Shown here: one piece after another, positions 23,263 to 37,200 of the stretch
How the letters are laid out: the number at the start of each line of letters is the position of its first letter
Position numbering within the stretch: the first letter of the stretch is position 1
Source: Trifolium pratense
Taxonomy: Eukaryota > Streptophyta > Magnoliopsida > Fabales > Fabaceae
Length of the DNA: 64,000 bases
Direction of reading: 5' to 3'
Assembly (NCBI RefSeq): GCF_020283565.1
Contig: NC_060060.1
Coordinates: 40,858,001 to 40,922,000 of the forward strand
Position numbers and translations under genes: made by a program
Notes under the pieces: generated by a model
Databases searched by the model: none
What the model was told of the DNA's origin: nothing
Seen by the model: the letters and a program-made list of their open reading frames with translations, nothing else

Positions 23263-24262
23263 AGATTAAAAATAAAAGTGTGATGTTCAATTTGAATATG
23301 TTATGGTCTAACCTCATGAGTCATGTCTTGTTTCGGGTATAGAATTGGATAATAGGGAGTAGATGTTTTATTTTTTTTTGTTAGACGCACCTTGTCAAGG
23401 TGCTTGACTATGTTAATATATAGGCAAAATTGTTTTTTTAGTTCTTAATTTAATTTCAGATAACAATTTAGTCACTTTTCACATCAGTCTAATCCTTTTT
23501 CCATCATTTTCATGTTTGCGAATGATGTTAAGTCTGATCAGATCAACGGTTTCTTGTGTCTTCTATGGTTGTGCGCCACCTCTTGTTTAAAATCTCTAGC
23601 TAAAGGTAGATATATATCGTGTTTAGTTTACTCGGATTTAAAAGTGAGGAATAAATCTGATGCTTGAAAGCATTTCTATATGATTCTTCGCTAATCATAT
23701 ATTTTACCCCAAAATAGTGGATCTTCGTGCATTATATGGCTCTTTGGCTACATTAAATACTAAATAATGGAATATTTTCAACCAAAAAAAATGTGTTACT
23801 CTTGGTCCTACTAGTTAAAATTTGAGGAAAGCAATGTATTCTCAAGATAAAAACAGAGAATGTATTGGAGAGAATCCAAATCCCTCATTTCAGGAAAGCA
23901 AATTGACTTTCTTTACTGGAATGCAAATTTCAGGAAAGGCAATACTAATGAAAGCTCATTTTCACAATTTAAAAGTGTAATTAACAAGCTTTTAATTAAA
24001 AATCCTATGTTTCATTCATAAGCACAAGTCACACAAAAATGCAGAAATACGAAGATCATTTAAAATAACTTCCAAAACTGTTTAATATGTTATACTTGAA
24101 AAGAATACAACGCAGTCAAGGTAAAATAACATCTTTAAGCTTAATCAAAGGTTTATAACAAAATAAGAAATTGCATGGCCCATCTAGTCTCCAGATAAAC
24201 TTCAAAATGACCTAGCAGATAACAAGTGTAGCAACCCTCTGTTACCGGAAAGCATACAATCT
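23263..24262. other. Intergenic, 3' side of the RPS13 gene
   Basis: AT-rich sequence without recognisable genes. The 3' UTR of the ribosomal protein gene (minus strand) must end within roughly the last 300 bp. Confidence 0.4.
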
Positions 24263-26365
<2,103 letters not shown>

Positions 26366-26408
26366 GGTTGCTGTTTGTGGTTTCCGCCGTCTGATACAGT
26401 ACAAACCG

Positions 26409-26533
26409 AAAACCCTAGTTTATGTTTATGTTATAATAGTGAAGAAGAAAGAAGAGAAAGCTTAATAAAAACTAGGTTAAACTTGGATCGGCCCATATAA
26501 CTCATTGGGCTGGGTTTTGTGTAAAGTGGCCCA
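26409..26533 (-). promoter_or_regulatory. Ribosomal-protein-type promoter: telo-box plus site II motifs
   Basis: A telo-box (AAAACCCTAG, 26409-26418) lies just upstream of the RPS13 ATG. It is followed by three site II-type words: GGCCCA at 26490, TGGGCT at 26506 and TGGCCCA at 26527. This combination is the known hallmark of plant ribosomal-protein and other growth-regulated genes, bound by TCP and telo-box factors. Confidence 0.75.
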
Positions 26534-29471
26534 AATTCTCAACCCACGTTTTTTATACAGAAAAATTAATGTTTTGTTCAAAAATATATTTTAGGGTAAT
26601 AAAAGTTTTTTTTTAGTTCTTTTACATTTTATACGTAGGAGTCGAAATTCGAATTTCTAACACTACGAATTTACCTTATAGATGAAATTCTAGCCTAATT
26701 GATCCAATAAACAAAAATTGGTTCAATTGGTAAAACATTAATGGTTCATACATGGGGGGTAAGCGGATAAGAAAAATCTAGTTGAACCAACGATCCAAAT
26801 CAATCCAAACTGAAAGGAAAAAAAAACCTGATTTTTATGGTTCGGATCCAAGTTCCAAGTTCTCTCTAAACATTTTAACTTGTTGCATGCCTTACTTTAA
26901 TATAATATATTATTATTTTGCCTTTTAAAGAAAAAATTACCAACAATTTTATATGTTACTTAAAATAATTACCAACCAGTAATAATTTCCTGCTTTTCCA
27001 TTCATTCTTTTCTCTACTTCAGAAGCAAGAGTTTGACATATACCAAGCAATTTCTAACGACGTAACTACAAAAATCCAAGTAATGAACAAAAGTTGATAA
27101 CAGAGTAAAGTATGTGCTTGGTTCTTCAGTATTTTGAACGTGCAGAAGTAAAAAATTAGAATGAAAATCACTTTATTCTCGGTTGAAAATCATTTTTAAC
27201 TTGTCATTATTCATTTAAAAATTAAATTGTTGAGCTGTTGAAAGTTGAAACAGTTGTAAAGGGAGACTTCCCTCGGCAAAGTTAATACTTAATAACATAA
27301 TTTGTTCTCTTTTTTTGTACAAAATAATTTGTTCTCTTTTTTTTTTGACAAAATAATTTGTTCTCCTGTCCTTTCTTTTCTTTACTTCTCTTATTCAACC
27401 TTACAATTTTCGGAACTAACACCATCCAATACAGGAATTTCTTATTTAGAAGTTTGTTACTATAGTTTAAAATTCATTTTTGTTTAATTAACCCTAGAAG
27501 ATGGAAGCATTCAATTACTATGAAAAATGATAGACCACTTCTTTAGTATAGTACTATAGTTATTTGTCTATTCTATTAGTATTGTTTTACTATTTCATTT
27601 AACTTTGAAAAAGTAATTCTTGTTTGATACAATCAAAATACAACGAATCTGTCATTTGATGAAGTAAAAATAAATTTGCTGCATCCTCTCTTCTTCCTAG
27701 CTTTGCAGGTAGGTTTCCTTTCTCCATTTTGAGGAGGCTGGTTCCCCTAGGAACACGTGAGCTCATTTTCATTTCCTATCACGAGTATTCTCCAGCTTGT
27801 TCTCTTAAGCTATTTGATAATCTTAATCTTGTAGCTCAACATTGTTAAACGTTTTCATTCATTGAATTGTTATTCAAAAGCTACAGTTATAGTAGGTGGA
27901 TGCTCTATAAATTGAGCAGTATTTACAACATCTAAACAAGTGCTCACAATGTCATTGGATTCAAATAATTGTGAAGATCAGTCATTGCTTCCGAGCTGAA
28001 CAAAAGACAAAAAAAATCTAATAGATCCTCTTTTCAAATTATTATATTTATATAATGGAAGCAAAAAGACAAATTCCAGCAGTTTATCACAGAACAACGT
28101 GCAAGGGTTCCAACAATTGAATTCAATTCACCATAACAATGCCAGAACATTTAACAAATGACATAAATAACCCAGAGCAGCGTAGCCCAAGGCAGCATCC
28201 ACACATTGGTTGAAAGAATTAAAAAATGTGCCACACATTGAAAGTTCGAGGGCAAAGTTCGAGTGAACAGACATACGATGTTTCTACTCTATGTCTCTAC
28301 TTTATATTGGCCTGATAGTGATTCGGCATCACATTCACATTGAACCTTGTACCAAAATGGACAACAATTAATTACACTACTATCTTGAAGGTCAATGTTT
28401 TTGAGATATTTATGAAATTATCACACTACAAAAAACAAAAACGATGTAATATCCATAATTCACAAACATGACACCAATAATCTGGAGTATCGTTCAAGGC
28501 AAATAGCCAGAGTCTCATCTGTTTGTGAATGATTGTGCGAGACAAAGTCGCGTTTTTTGGAGAAGATTAATATTCTAAGTCCTAACATTCTACCTCTTAC
28601 AATAGGTTCTCGTCTCTGCATCGTCCTATATTGTGTTCCCTCATTACAGAAACATGGAAAGAACATGCAAACATTTGTGGAACCAGAATAATTACCTCTA
28701 CCTCTTGCAATCACACACACACAATTACACATGCAAAAACACTGCTTCAAGAACACATCAACCCTCATTGCCTGACATAGGCTATAATGGTTTGTACAAT
28801 GCTAGAGGTGGAAACCAGAGACTTGGTATCGGGAGGCAAACAATATACAACATAAAAGACTTTATAGTATTCTTTATGACCTGAAAACATAATTCATTTT
28901 GTTGACGAAATCAAATAAATTACATACATGAAAAAATTACAAAATTGAGGGTCATCATACCATGCACATGTTCCCCCAACCCCCACTGCGTTAGTGTACT
29001 GCTCAGTGCTCACTATCTCAGTTTGAGTTAACTACAATAGTGATTCTTCAGGTCCAGGTCTGGTTGAGAGTATCATAGACTCTTACTCTTTACACCAATG
29101 AAATGGTGTATGTATGACATCAAATAGATTGCAGTAAGCATTATAGATACGGGAATAGTTTCTTTACATTTGACCAATGATTCACAGACATATGGCCATG
29201 GCTTCTTTCTTCCTAACCTGAACTTAAACGTTTAGAAGCAGTTCTTCTAAATATCATCATAGACATATATCATTTCTTATGTAAGGAAGCAATGGCTAAA
29301 GTTCATATTTAGAACCTAAAAATAATCGGTTAAAATCACAAAAAAACACATGACGCATCAAGCGTACATTCAATTAAAGCAACATTTTTCTTTCTATTCC
29401 TCCTATTCAAACCAACCCTCTGCCATTTACTTCCTGGTTTCACAACACTCAAAAAACATGGAAACAAACGC
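26534..29471. other. Intergenic region, no gene recognised
   Basis: About 2.9 kb without a convincing ORF or spliced model on either strand. A CACTACAAAAAAC word at 28424 resembles a CACTA end, but no partner end was found. Confidence 0.45.
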
Positions 29472-29600
29472 ACTTGGGTTGGTCCAGTGGTATTGGCTTG
29501 GGACCTGGGAGTATGTTCCTCCTTAAGGTCTCAGGTTTGATTCTCTCCGATGACAATTTGGGTGGGCTAATTTAGCTTCTTCAATAAAATAAAAAAAGCT
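29472..29600 (+). mobile_element. SINE-like element
   Basis: GGTCCAGTGG near 29480 fits the plant pol III A-box consensus (RRYNNARYGG), and AGGTTTGATTCTCTC near 29532 resembles a B box at normal spacing. The element ends in an A-rich tail. It lies between RPS13 and the CML gene, probably in the 3' flank of the latter. Confidence 0.6.
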
Positions 29601-29877
29601 TGATACAAAAAAAAAAATTAATTAGATACACATATATTCCCAGTATCAGATCTCATCATACAAATCAACTCAAACAAATAGCCAAATCACACACAAGGTT
29701 AGATACATTCCATAAAACAAGAAAGCATAACTAGGTTAATTGATTGATCCACTTGAAGGAAATGAAATAGAAGAAACACAAGCATCACAAATTAAACAGA
29801 TGTAATAACGAAACACTAGAGAAAAGGAAGAAAGAAAAAAAAAGCATTTGAACCGATTCAAATAGCAGGATCTGGAT

Positions 29878-30321
29878 TCACTTAGCAAGCATTCTAGCGA
29901 TGAAATCCTCATAACGAATATTCCCATCGGAACCAACATCAACTTCCCTGATCCATTCATCAAACTCAGCAGTCTCGAGTTTCTCACCGATGCTAGTGAG
30001 AATATGACGAAGCTCCTTAACGGAAACGGAACCGGAAGCATCCTTATCGAGAACCTTGAATGCGTCGCGAAGTTGACGATCGAACGGTTCAGGTTTCATG
30101 TGTTTGGACATGAGATCCAGAAACCGAGGGAAATCGAACGGTGATGTGAGATTCTCTTCGGCAACGATTGATTTGAGTTGAGCTTGGGTCGGGTTTCCTC
30201 CGAGAGATCGCATGAGGATTCCGAGCTCCGATGGTGCGATCTTGCCGTCGTTGTCGGTGTCGAATAGAGTGAAAGCTTCTTTCATTGAAGAAACTTGATC
30301 GTCGCTCAGATCTTTACCCAT
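29878..30321 (-). CDS. CML13: Calmodulin-like EF-hand protein, CML13/CML14 type
   Basis: A single-exon minus-strand ORF of 147 residues. The start [17 protein letters not shown] and overall sequence match the highly conserved plant CML13/CML14 group. There are four EF-hand positions. EF1 is intact (D21-x-D23-x-D25-G ... E32). EF2 has lost its loop ([12 protein letters not shown]). EF3 (D92-K-D94-A-S-G ... E103) is close to consensus. EF4 lacks a ligand at position 3 (G130) and ends in Asp instead of Glu (D139). Retaining mainly one good calcium site is a known trait of the group, whose members bind IQ motifs, for example of myosins, rather independently of calcium. Whether it is 13 or 14 cannot be settled here. 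The ATG is the first in frame and is preceded by a C/T-rich leader. Confidence 0.92.
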   Translation of the reverse strand: MGKDLSDDQVSSMKEAFTLFDTDNDGKIAPSELGILMRSLGGNPTQAQLKSIVAEENLTSPFDFPRFLDLMSKHMKPEPFDRQLRDAFKVLDKDASGSVSVKELRHILTSIGEKLETAEFDEWIREVDVGSDGNIRYEDFIARMLAK

Positions 30322-30489
30322 TTAGTTCTGATTTCGGGTTTTCGGGTTTTGGATTTTTGTTGAAGATGATGAAATTGAAAATGTTTTCCCCCTCGCTCTT
30401 TTTCACTCGATTCTTAGATCGATGATGAAGATAATAATGGTACTTTGTTTTGTTTTTTGCTTATTCAAACGACGTCGTGAGGTGATGTT

Positions 30490-30510
30490 TATTTGGGCCT
30501 AAGCCCATAA
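30490..30510 (-). promoter_or_regulatory. Inverted pair of site II-type motifs upstream of the CML gene
   Basis: TTGGGCCTAAGCCCA at 30493-30507 contains TGGGCC and its near-mirror GCCCA, about 170 bp before the ATG. Such TCP-binding words are typical of constitutively expressed plant genes. Confidence 0.5.
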
Positions 30511-30519
30511 AAAAAGAGG

Positions 30520-31726
30520 GAAAAGTGTGTGGACCCCGGGTGCACGGACTAGACTTATGATCAATTATTTCTGTGAGCAAATAAAATGTTAGAGACCATT
30601 GGGAACTGAAGTTGTCTTTAATTTCTGCACCTGTGACTCAGTTTGTTTGATTCCTACTCTCTTGGTCTCAAAATAAATGACATGTTTGATCATATTTATA
30701 TTTGTCAATGCACATGTTTTTTGCTTATTCAAAATTAGATAATTTATTTTGGGATGTAAGTAATCAAAAAATTACTTATGTGAGTGTGACATTTGGTAAA
30801 TCATAGAAGTTTTGCTCAACTACTATTCTCTTCATCTCTCTATTATGAAAAAAAAAATCAATTTTTAGATTCAATAATTACGGTAACTAATTGATACTGT
30901 AATATACTTTTTTTATTACAAAAAATGACATTCATTCAATTAAAAAGGTAGAATATAATACAAATTGAAAATCGATAAAAATTAGAAAGAATAGATCTGT
31001 GAATAAGCTCACAGTGCTTAGGTTAATAGCATACAACAGCAAAAATAAAGCCTACATATGTGATAAAGCATACAAATATAACAAATTTAAAGTGTTCAAA
31101 ATGTATTTAGATCTGTAACGTTAATGATGTCAAAGTCATTGATTGAATTTACATTATAGCGAATCGAATATGTCAATTTGAAACCAAACAAATACCGCAA
31201 CAAAACGGGAAAATACAACAATGCTGCACCAAGACGGTGAACAAATATCACACAAGACGGGAAAACAAACAAAGTCGCACCGTAAGACGACAAAATAACA
31301 AAAAAAAAAAAAACTAAATACTCTGTATATGTGAAAATCACTTATTTGAATAAAATGAAACAAATTTTCATATGAGTTAGCTCGCCCCAACCCAGTTTCC
31401 ATATGGGCTACACGAACCTCACCCAGTTTTTAGAACTCTTAATTCATGGCAAATTTCTTAGGCAAAAGCTAACATGTGTTATTAGGGTATTTGTTTAGTG
31501 TACTATTTGAATAAATTTTATAATTTGTGTATTTTATAATTTTAAAAGTAAAAGATTTAGTTTTTCAAAACAAAATTTCTATTGTATTTAAGTAACCTAA
31601 ACACGTGTGATCCACATTGTTATCATGACTCATTTTCTTATAGTAAAAATCATAATAACTTTTCAATTTTCAATACAACATTATTTTTTTCAATTGTGTT
31701 ATCTAATTAAAATTAGAAAAATGATA
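30520..31726. other. Intergenic region
   Basis: No gene recognised. 30655-30770 and the A-rich stretch near 31300 look like decayed repeats; ORFs are short and low in complexity. Confidence 0.4.
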
Positions 31727-32212
31727 ACTAATGTCCCTGGGTCACTAGTTAAAAAACTAAACATGGTAAAATAATTTTGAAACTTGTATAATTGACCTTT
31801 TATGAATATAAAAAACACTACTTTCAATATAAAAATTATTTTTCGATATCCCTAACTAGTGTCCTAGAGACACTAACTAGCATGACTCCTAAATTTATTT
31901 GCATCATTTCAGTTCAACATGAAAGTTCGTCAATTAGTGAAAACCAAGGACACTAGTTAAGAAACCAAATATGATAAAATAATCTTGAAACTTGTATAAT
32001 TGACTTTTTATGAATATAAAAAAAAAACATTATTTTCAATATAAAAATTACTTCATTCGGACACAATTATAAGCAAAAAAACACTTTTTAGATTCATTGA
32101 AAAACTAATGTATATAGTCTATATTATTGATCAGATACATTACTTTTTAAATATACCTAAAAGGTAGTTTTTTTTGCTTATAAATTATACTCCTTACGGT
32201 CCTATATATAAG

Positions 32213-32325
32213 AGAAGTTTTACTTTTTAGGTTCATTGTAAAATGGATGTATATAGACTATAATACAAGAGAAGTTTTGCTTTTTAGGTTCATTGTAAAA
32301 TGAATTTATCTAGACTATATTGTAA
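32213..32325. repeat. Two-copy tandem repeat, about 57-bp unit
   Basis: AGAGAAGTTTTACTTTTTAG at 32211 recurs near 32267 as AGAGAAGTTTTGCTTTTTAG. Both copies continue GTTCATTGTAAAATG, then TAGACTATA. It lies within the material that interrupts the second repeat copy. Confidence 0.7.
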
Positions 32326-32339
32326 TTGTGTCTGAAGTA

Positions 32340-32460
32340 CCCCTTCGTCCCAAAATATAAACAAAAATGGATCAACAAAAATGAAGGTATCTAAACTAAA
32401 TTTTAAATCAAATTCATCAACTTTTGTTGACCACTTTTTACTTATATTTTGGGACGAATG
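32340..32460. mobile_element. Small Stowaway-like MITE (about 121 bp)
   Basis: Left end CCCCTTCGTCCCAAAATATA and right end TTATATTTTGGGACGAATG are near-perfect inverted repeats flanked by TA. The family is the common TCCGTCCCAAAATATAAG type. Confidence 0.7.
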
Positions 32461-32545
32461 TATTGATTAGTGTCCCTAATTAGTGCCACGGCACTAACCA
32501 GCATGACTCTTAAAATTACGGTATTTGCATCATCTCACTTCAACA

Positions 32546-33612
32546 CAGTGTTTTAAAAACCGGACCGGTCATCGAACCGGTGAGGATATTGGGTCACTGG
32601 TTCATTGGTCGAACCACTGGGTCACTGGTCGAACCGCATGAGAAACCGGATTAAACCGAATTAAACCGGTAAAATGAACCGGTCTCTATAATAAAACTAT
32701 ATAGTTATTAAACCTATATAAAAAATCATATAATTAATAAACCTACATAAAAAATCATCACAACTAAAAAAAAATTGAAAATCTCGTAAGAATCTTCAAA
32801 GAAAAAATAATAGCGAACCATTTTTGTAAGAATTTGCAATATAGTCGATCTACAATATAGTGAATGTGTAGCTATTATTTTTCTTATATGTTCTCTACAT
32901 TATAATATTTGATGTAAAAAAAATTAATATCTATTTCAAAAAAATAAAAAGTAATATCAATAGCAAAAGAGTTAAGTGTGTATATATATATATATATAAG
33001 TGCTATAACTTTTCCAACCTTGTTTTTTCCCTTTACTAATCTTACGGTACAAAAATAGATACACATGGTCCAAGCCCAAAATGAAATAGATTAATAACTC
33101 TCTCTCCTCTCTTTTGGTCCAAATAGATACATAACCCTAATGAATAATGCTTTATGAATGGAATCATATCAGTAGCCGCCGCATCTTTACTTCATTTCCT
33201 ATTTTTCTATGAGTTGTGCATAATAATTTAACATGCTTCCTCTTCATCTTTTTCTATTCTTTTTCTTTGCTTCTTCTTCTTCTTCTTCAACTTTATATGG
33301 ATCTGTTGTTGCTGTGCTTCTCAAATCTCAATCTCGGTTCAGGTTTCTATTTTCTGCTATATTTTTTTTTTATCTTTTTTTTTTTTTTTTAAAAAAAACA
33401 AAAACAGAACGACATCGTTTTCAGCTTGATGAAAAAAATGCATTTAACCCGCCGGTTTTCAAAATCACCGGTTCACCGGTTTTTACCGATTTTTTCCGGT
33501 TCACACCGATTTGATTGCTTACCCGGTCCAGCAGTCAGACCAGACCGTTAAACCTCCAATTTCCGGTCTGACCGGTCCAACCGGCCGGTCCGGTCCGGTT
33601 TTTAAAACACTG
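32546..33612. mobile_element. Non-autonomous hAT element with CCGG-rich ends, copy 2 (1067 bp)
   Basis: The ends are CAGTGTTTTAAAAACCGGAC and its complement, flanked by a perfect 8-bp duplication CTTCAACA (32538-32545 and 33613-33620). Its left 150 bp match the right end of copy 1 on the opposite strand (ATCGAACCGGTGAGG, GAACCGGTCTCTATAATAAA), so the two lie in opposite orientation. It has no transposase; the longest ORF, near 33233, is a Phe/Ser-rich low-complexity artefact. Confidence 0.9.
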
Positions 33613-33620
33613 CTTCAACA

Positions 33621-34204
33621 TGAAAGTTCGTCAAATAGTGAAAACCATATAGTCAAAGGACCTGGGTCCACAATATGACGAATCTCTATTCATACTTTAA
33701 TTAATTCCACCAATATTTTCCGCAAAGAGTGGCACCCAGTTGCAGTGGCATCCATTCCCACTACCGAACAGAACACCAATGTCATCATCATAATAAAATC
33801 CCATTTCCCCCCAAAATGTACTCAAAGTCAAGATACATGCAATTGCAATGTGAACCAACCTACTTTTGTCTTTCTGTCAGCAACTCATAATAAAGTTAAA
33901 TTAAATCAAATTAATTATCATGCACCCTTCTTTGAAAAATGTTTCTCCTTTTACTTACTACTCCTTTCTTCTCTATCCAAATCTATCCACACAAACTAAC
34001 AAAATCACACACCATTAATTAATTAAAGTGTCAAACTAGGTATTAGTCCTAATCAAGTAATAATCAACATTATTATGTTACACAGTTACAGAACAATCAA
34101 CCACCCAAAACCAAAGTTAGATTTTTTAACATAAAACCTTAAAAGGGTGTCTCTCTTTTTTTAGCTTTTGTTTGAAATTTTTGAGAATTTTGAAAAATTT
34201 AGAC
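33621..34204 (+). promoter_or_regulatory. Upstream region of the LRR receptor-like gene
   Basis: No ORF of note. The leader is probably within the last 200 bp. The promoter directly abuts the hAT element, which ends about 590 bp before the ATG. Confidence 0.4.
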
Positions 34205-37200
34205 ATGAATTACTTCAATCTCCTTCTTTCTTTGTTTCTGTTGAATGCATTTTTAAAACCAGAAACGGTTTGTGGAAATGCAGAGCTAAGAGCTTTGATG
34301 GATTTGAAAACTTCTCTTGATCCAGAGGGAAAGATTCTTACTTCATGGATCAGCGATGGTAATCCATGTAGTGGTTCATTTGAAGGGGTTGCTTGTAATG
34401 ATCATTGGAAAGTGGCTAATATCTCTTTGCAGGGAAAGGGACTTTCTGGTTGTTTATCTCCAGCTGTGGCTGAACTCAAATGCTTGTCAGGGTTATACTT
34501 GCATTATAACAATCTTTCTGGTGAGATACCATCACAAATTTCAAATCTTACTGAGCTTGTTGATCTTTATCTTGATGTGAATAATCTTTCCGGAACAATT
34601 CCTTCTCAGATTGGAAACATGGCTAGTCTACAAGGTATGTATATTATACAAAATTGTCTTTTAGTAGTATCTCACTATCAAGTTATTATTAGTTGTTTAA
34701 TTTTCAATATCAAGCTCCTGTGAGTTTAAACAAGACCAAAATAACCAAGAGCATTTAGATGAGATGAGGCAGAGGTCTCTTCCAGCTTAACCAAGGGTAT
34801 GGGTTTGATCCCTGACATGGGCATGAAGTAGCGTTAAAACTCTTAGGGAGAGTTTGCCCCTCATTTGAGTCCCACAAGGCTTGATAGATTAGTCTCTGCA
34901 GTTGCGCGTAGAAGATACTTAGTTTACGCCCAAAAAAAAGACCAAAATTGTGTGGCACGAGTACCAGACACTCGTATCCTTTAAGCATTTATAGTCAGGA
35001 GTTTGATCATTGATGAGCGTGTTCAGGGACGGAGCCACTTGATGGCTTGTGTGGGCATGTGCCTTCACAAAGTTTTGAAAAAAAATTAAGTAGTATATAG
35101 AATAACATATGTATATATCAAGACTATTATAATTTTTAATGAAAGTGAAACAGACCACCCAAAAGAAACACATCACACCACAACAATATTATATATATAT
35201 ATATATATGTCAAATACATGTTTTCACATTTGTAATAGTTAAGTTTTTTAAGCTTTTTAGGTAATAGATATGTCCTTTAAATTTTTAACTTGTTGCATCT
35301 TTACCCTTTAAGTCCCCTATTATTGTTCCCGTTAATCTTCTATAACATATGTGTCTTTTTCATCAAAATATCCACCATTGTGAAAGTCAAATGGCCATAG
35401 TGCAACAAGGTAAGAAGGTTAATCGGAAGGATAACAATGCAACAAGTTAGCAATGTAATGAACTTATTTGTCACCTAAAAATTTGAAAGAATCCGGTTGT
35501 TACCTAAAAAATTAGCTCAAGGGACATAACTGTAAAAAATGCGAAACTTAAAGGATCTTTTGGTACATTCGGCCTATTATATATTTTGTTGAGTTTGAAT
35601 TTGTGTTAGTAATAGTGGAAACTCCATTGTTAGAGAGAAATATTTTTATTGATAATGAAAAAAATATGAACGTTTTGAGAATATAAAACATTGTAGAAAA
35701 CAACTTATGCAATATAAACGACGATTAAAAAATGAAAAGTTATTTATATATTTAATATAAAAAATTTATATATAGTGCCCCCACCGCTCAAAAGTTCTGG
35801 CTCCGTCACTGAGCGTGTTTGATATATGTTGAAGATGTTAACCCCTTAAATATACAATTACCTTATGGGATTAGTCTTTGCAATTGCCTAAAGAGATATC
35901 TTAATTTACAAAATAAAAAGCTTATGTAGATACAGAAGATACCTCACTTAATTTCCACTTTCAAGTTTACACCTTTTATGTAAAGTGAAGAAAGGTACTT
36001 CTGCAATCAATGACATTTGGAAATGTTACTTTTACAACTGAGTTTCTTTTGGTACATGACTATACATGAGAGTTTGTATTTCTTTGTTGGATTTGAATAG
36101 ATTTTCAAATCTCATGTGTCTTTGCGGAATGAACCCTTTTGATCGGCTTAGGGATCTTTATTTCAATGAGCCAACACGTTACGAGTTGTGTATGTTGAAC
36201 CAAAATAAATTTTTAAGCGTGTTTTGGTTCTGTGGTGTAAAAAATTGATTTTGAATTGTTTTTCAGTACTTCAGCTGGGGGATAATCAATTTGTGGGGAA
36301 TATACCTGCACAGATGGGTTCCTTGAAGCAGCTTACAACTCTTGCTTTGCAATATAACAAGTTAACTGGTCGAATTCCTCTTAGCTTAGGGAACTTGGAG
36401 AATCTAAGCCGGCTAAATTTGAGTTTCAACAACTTCAGTGGTACTTTTCCAGCAACACTAGCTAATGTTTCACATTTGGAAGTTCTGGATATTCAAAACA
36501 ATTCTCTATCAGGAACTGTTCCTTCTGGTATGCCTCTAACCCATGTCCTGTTAGTAAAGTAGTATTTGCATTTTAACCTAATGCCTTACCCGGCTTCCAA
36601 ATTTTCTTGGCATTTCTCTTTGTGCCTATGAAGCATAGGCACAAACACCGGGTATGACACTGACACATCCACAACAACGGTAGTCTGAGAAAATAAGTTA
36701 ATTAATTTTAATCACATGTATCTGACACCTCACACACCTTCATTTTAAGCGTTGGTGCTACATAGCTTTGTACGTTATTTTAGTGTAAATCCTAACTAAC
36801 ACTTTGAAAATGAAAATGAAGCATTGAAGAGACTTGGGGAAGGATTCCAAGGGGCAAACAATCAAGGTTTATGTGGAGTAGATATTTTTACTTTGAGAGC
36901 TTGCAACAATAATTCAGATTTAGACGCCAGCGACATTGATACCTCGGATCAAGGCCACCTCAAAAAGGGTAATTCCGCAACGCCTCGCCCGGAGGCTGCA
37001 GATTTCCAAATGCATTGTAACCAGACTCATTGCTCAAAATCAAGGTTTCCTTTAAGTGTCGTCACAGCAGCAGGTGTTACAATCACCGCTCTCACATTCA
37101 TAGTTGTTGGATTGTTTACATTTGTCAAATACCGCCGTCGAAAGCAGAAGGTTACAGCAAACTCTTCTGAAGGGAAACTTAGTCCTCAGCAGCCTAAAGG

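Larger units (their letters stand above)
31727..32545. repeat. Tandem copies of an unknown repeat, second copy broken by insertions
   Basis: The first copy (about 31727-31946) has CTAATGTCCCTGGGTCACTAGT, a middle block (TGAAACTTGTATAATTGACC) and CACTAACTAGCATGACTC, then TTCAACATGAAAGTTCGTCA. A second copy starts near 31947 (GGACACTAGTTAA, same middle block), is interrupted from about 32050 to 32462, and resumes with CACTAACCAGCATGACTC at about 32490 up to the hAT insertion at 32546. It then continues past it at 33613. A related fragment is at about 46130-46375. Confidence 0.6.

Noticed and set aside
28424..28440. CACTACAAAAAAC as a CACTA-element end
   Set aside because: A single short word without subterminal repeats, partner end or 3-bp duplication; likely chance in AT-rich DNA.
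28460..28884. Overlapping ORFs on both strands
   Set aside because: No codon bias or domain is recognisable and no splice model links them to a neighbour.
33233..33514. 93-residue ORF with a Phe/Ser-rich start
   Set aside because: Located inside the hAT element; composition is that of translated poly-T and TTC repeats.
34172..34204. Upstream extension of the LRR gene frame
   Set aside because: It starts at TTG, not ATG; the signal peptide begins well from the ATG at 34205.
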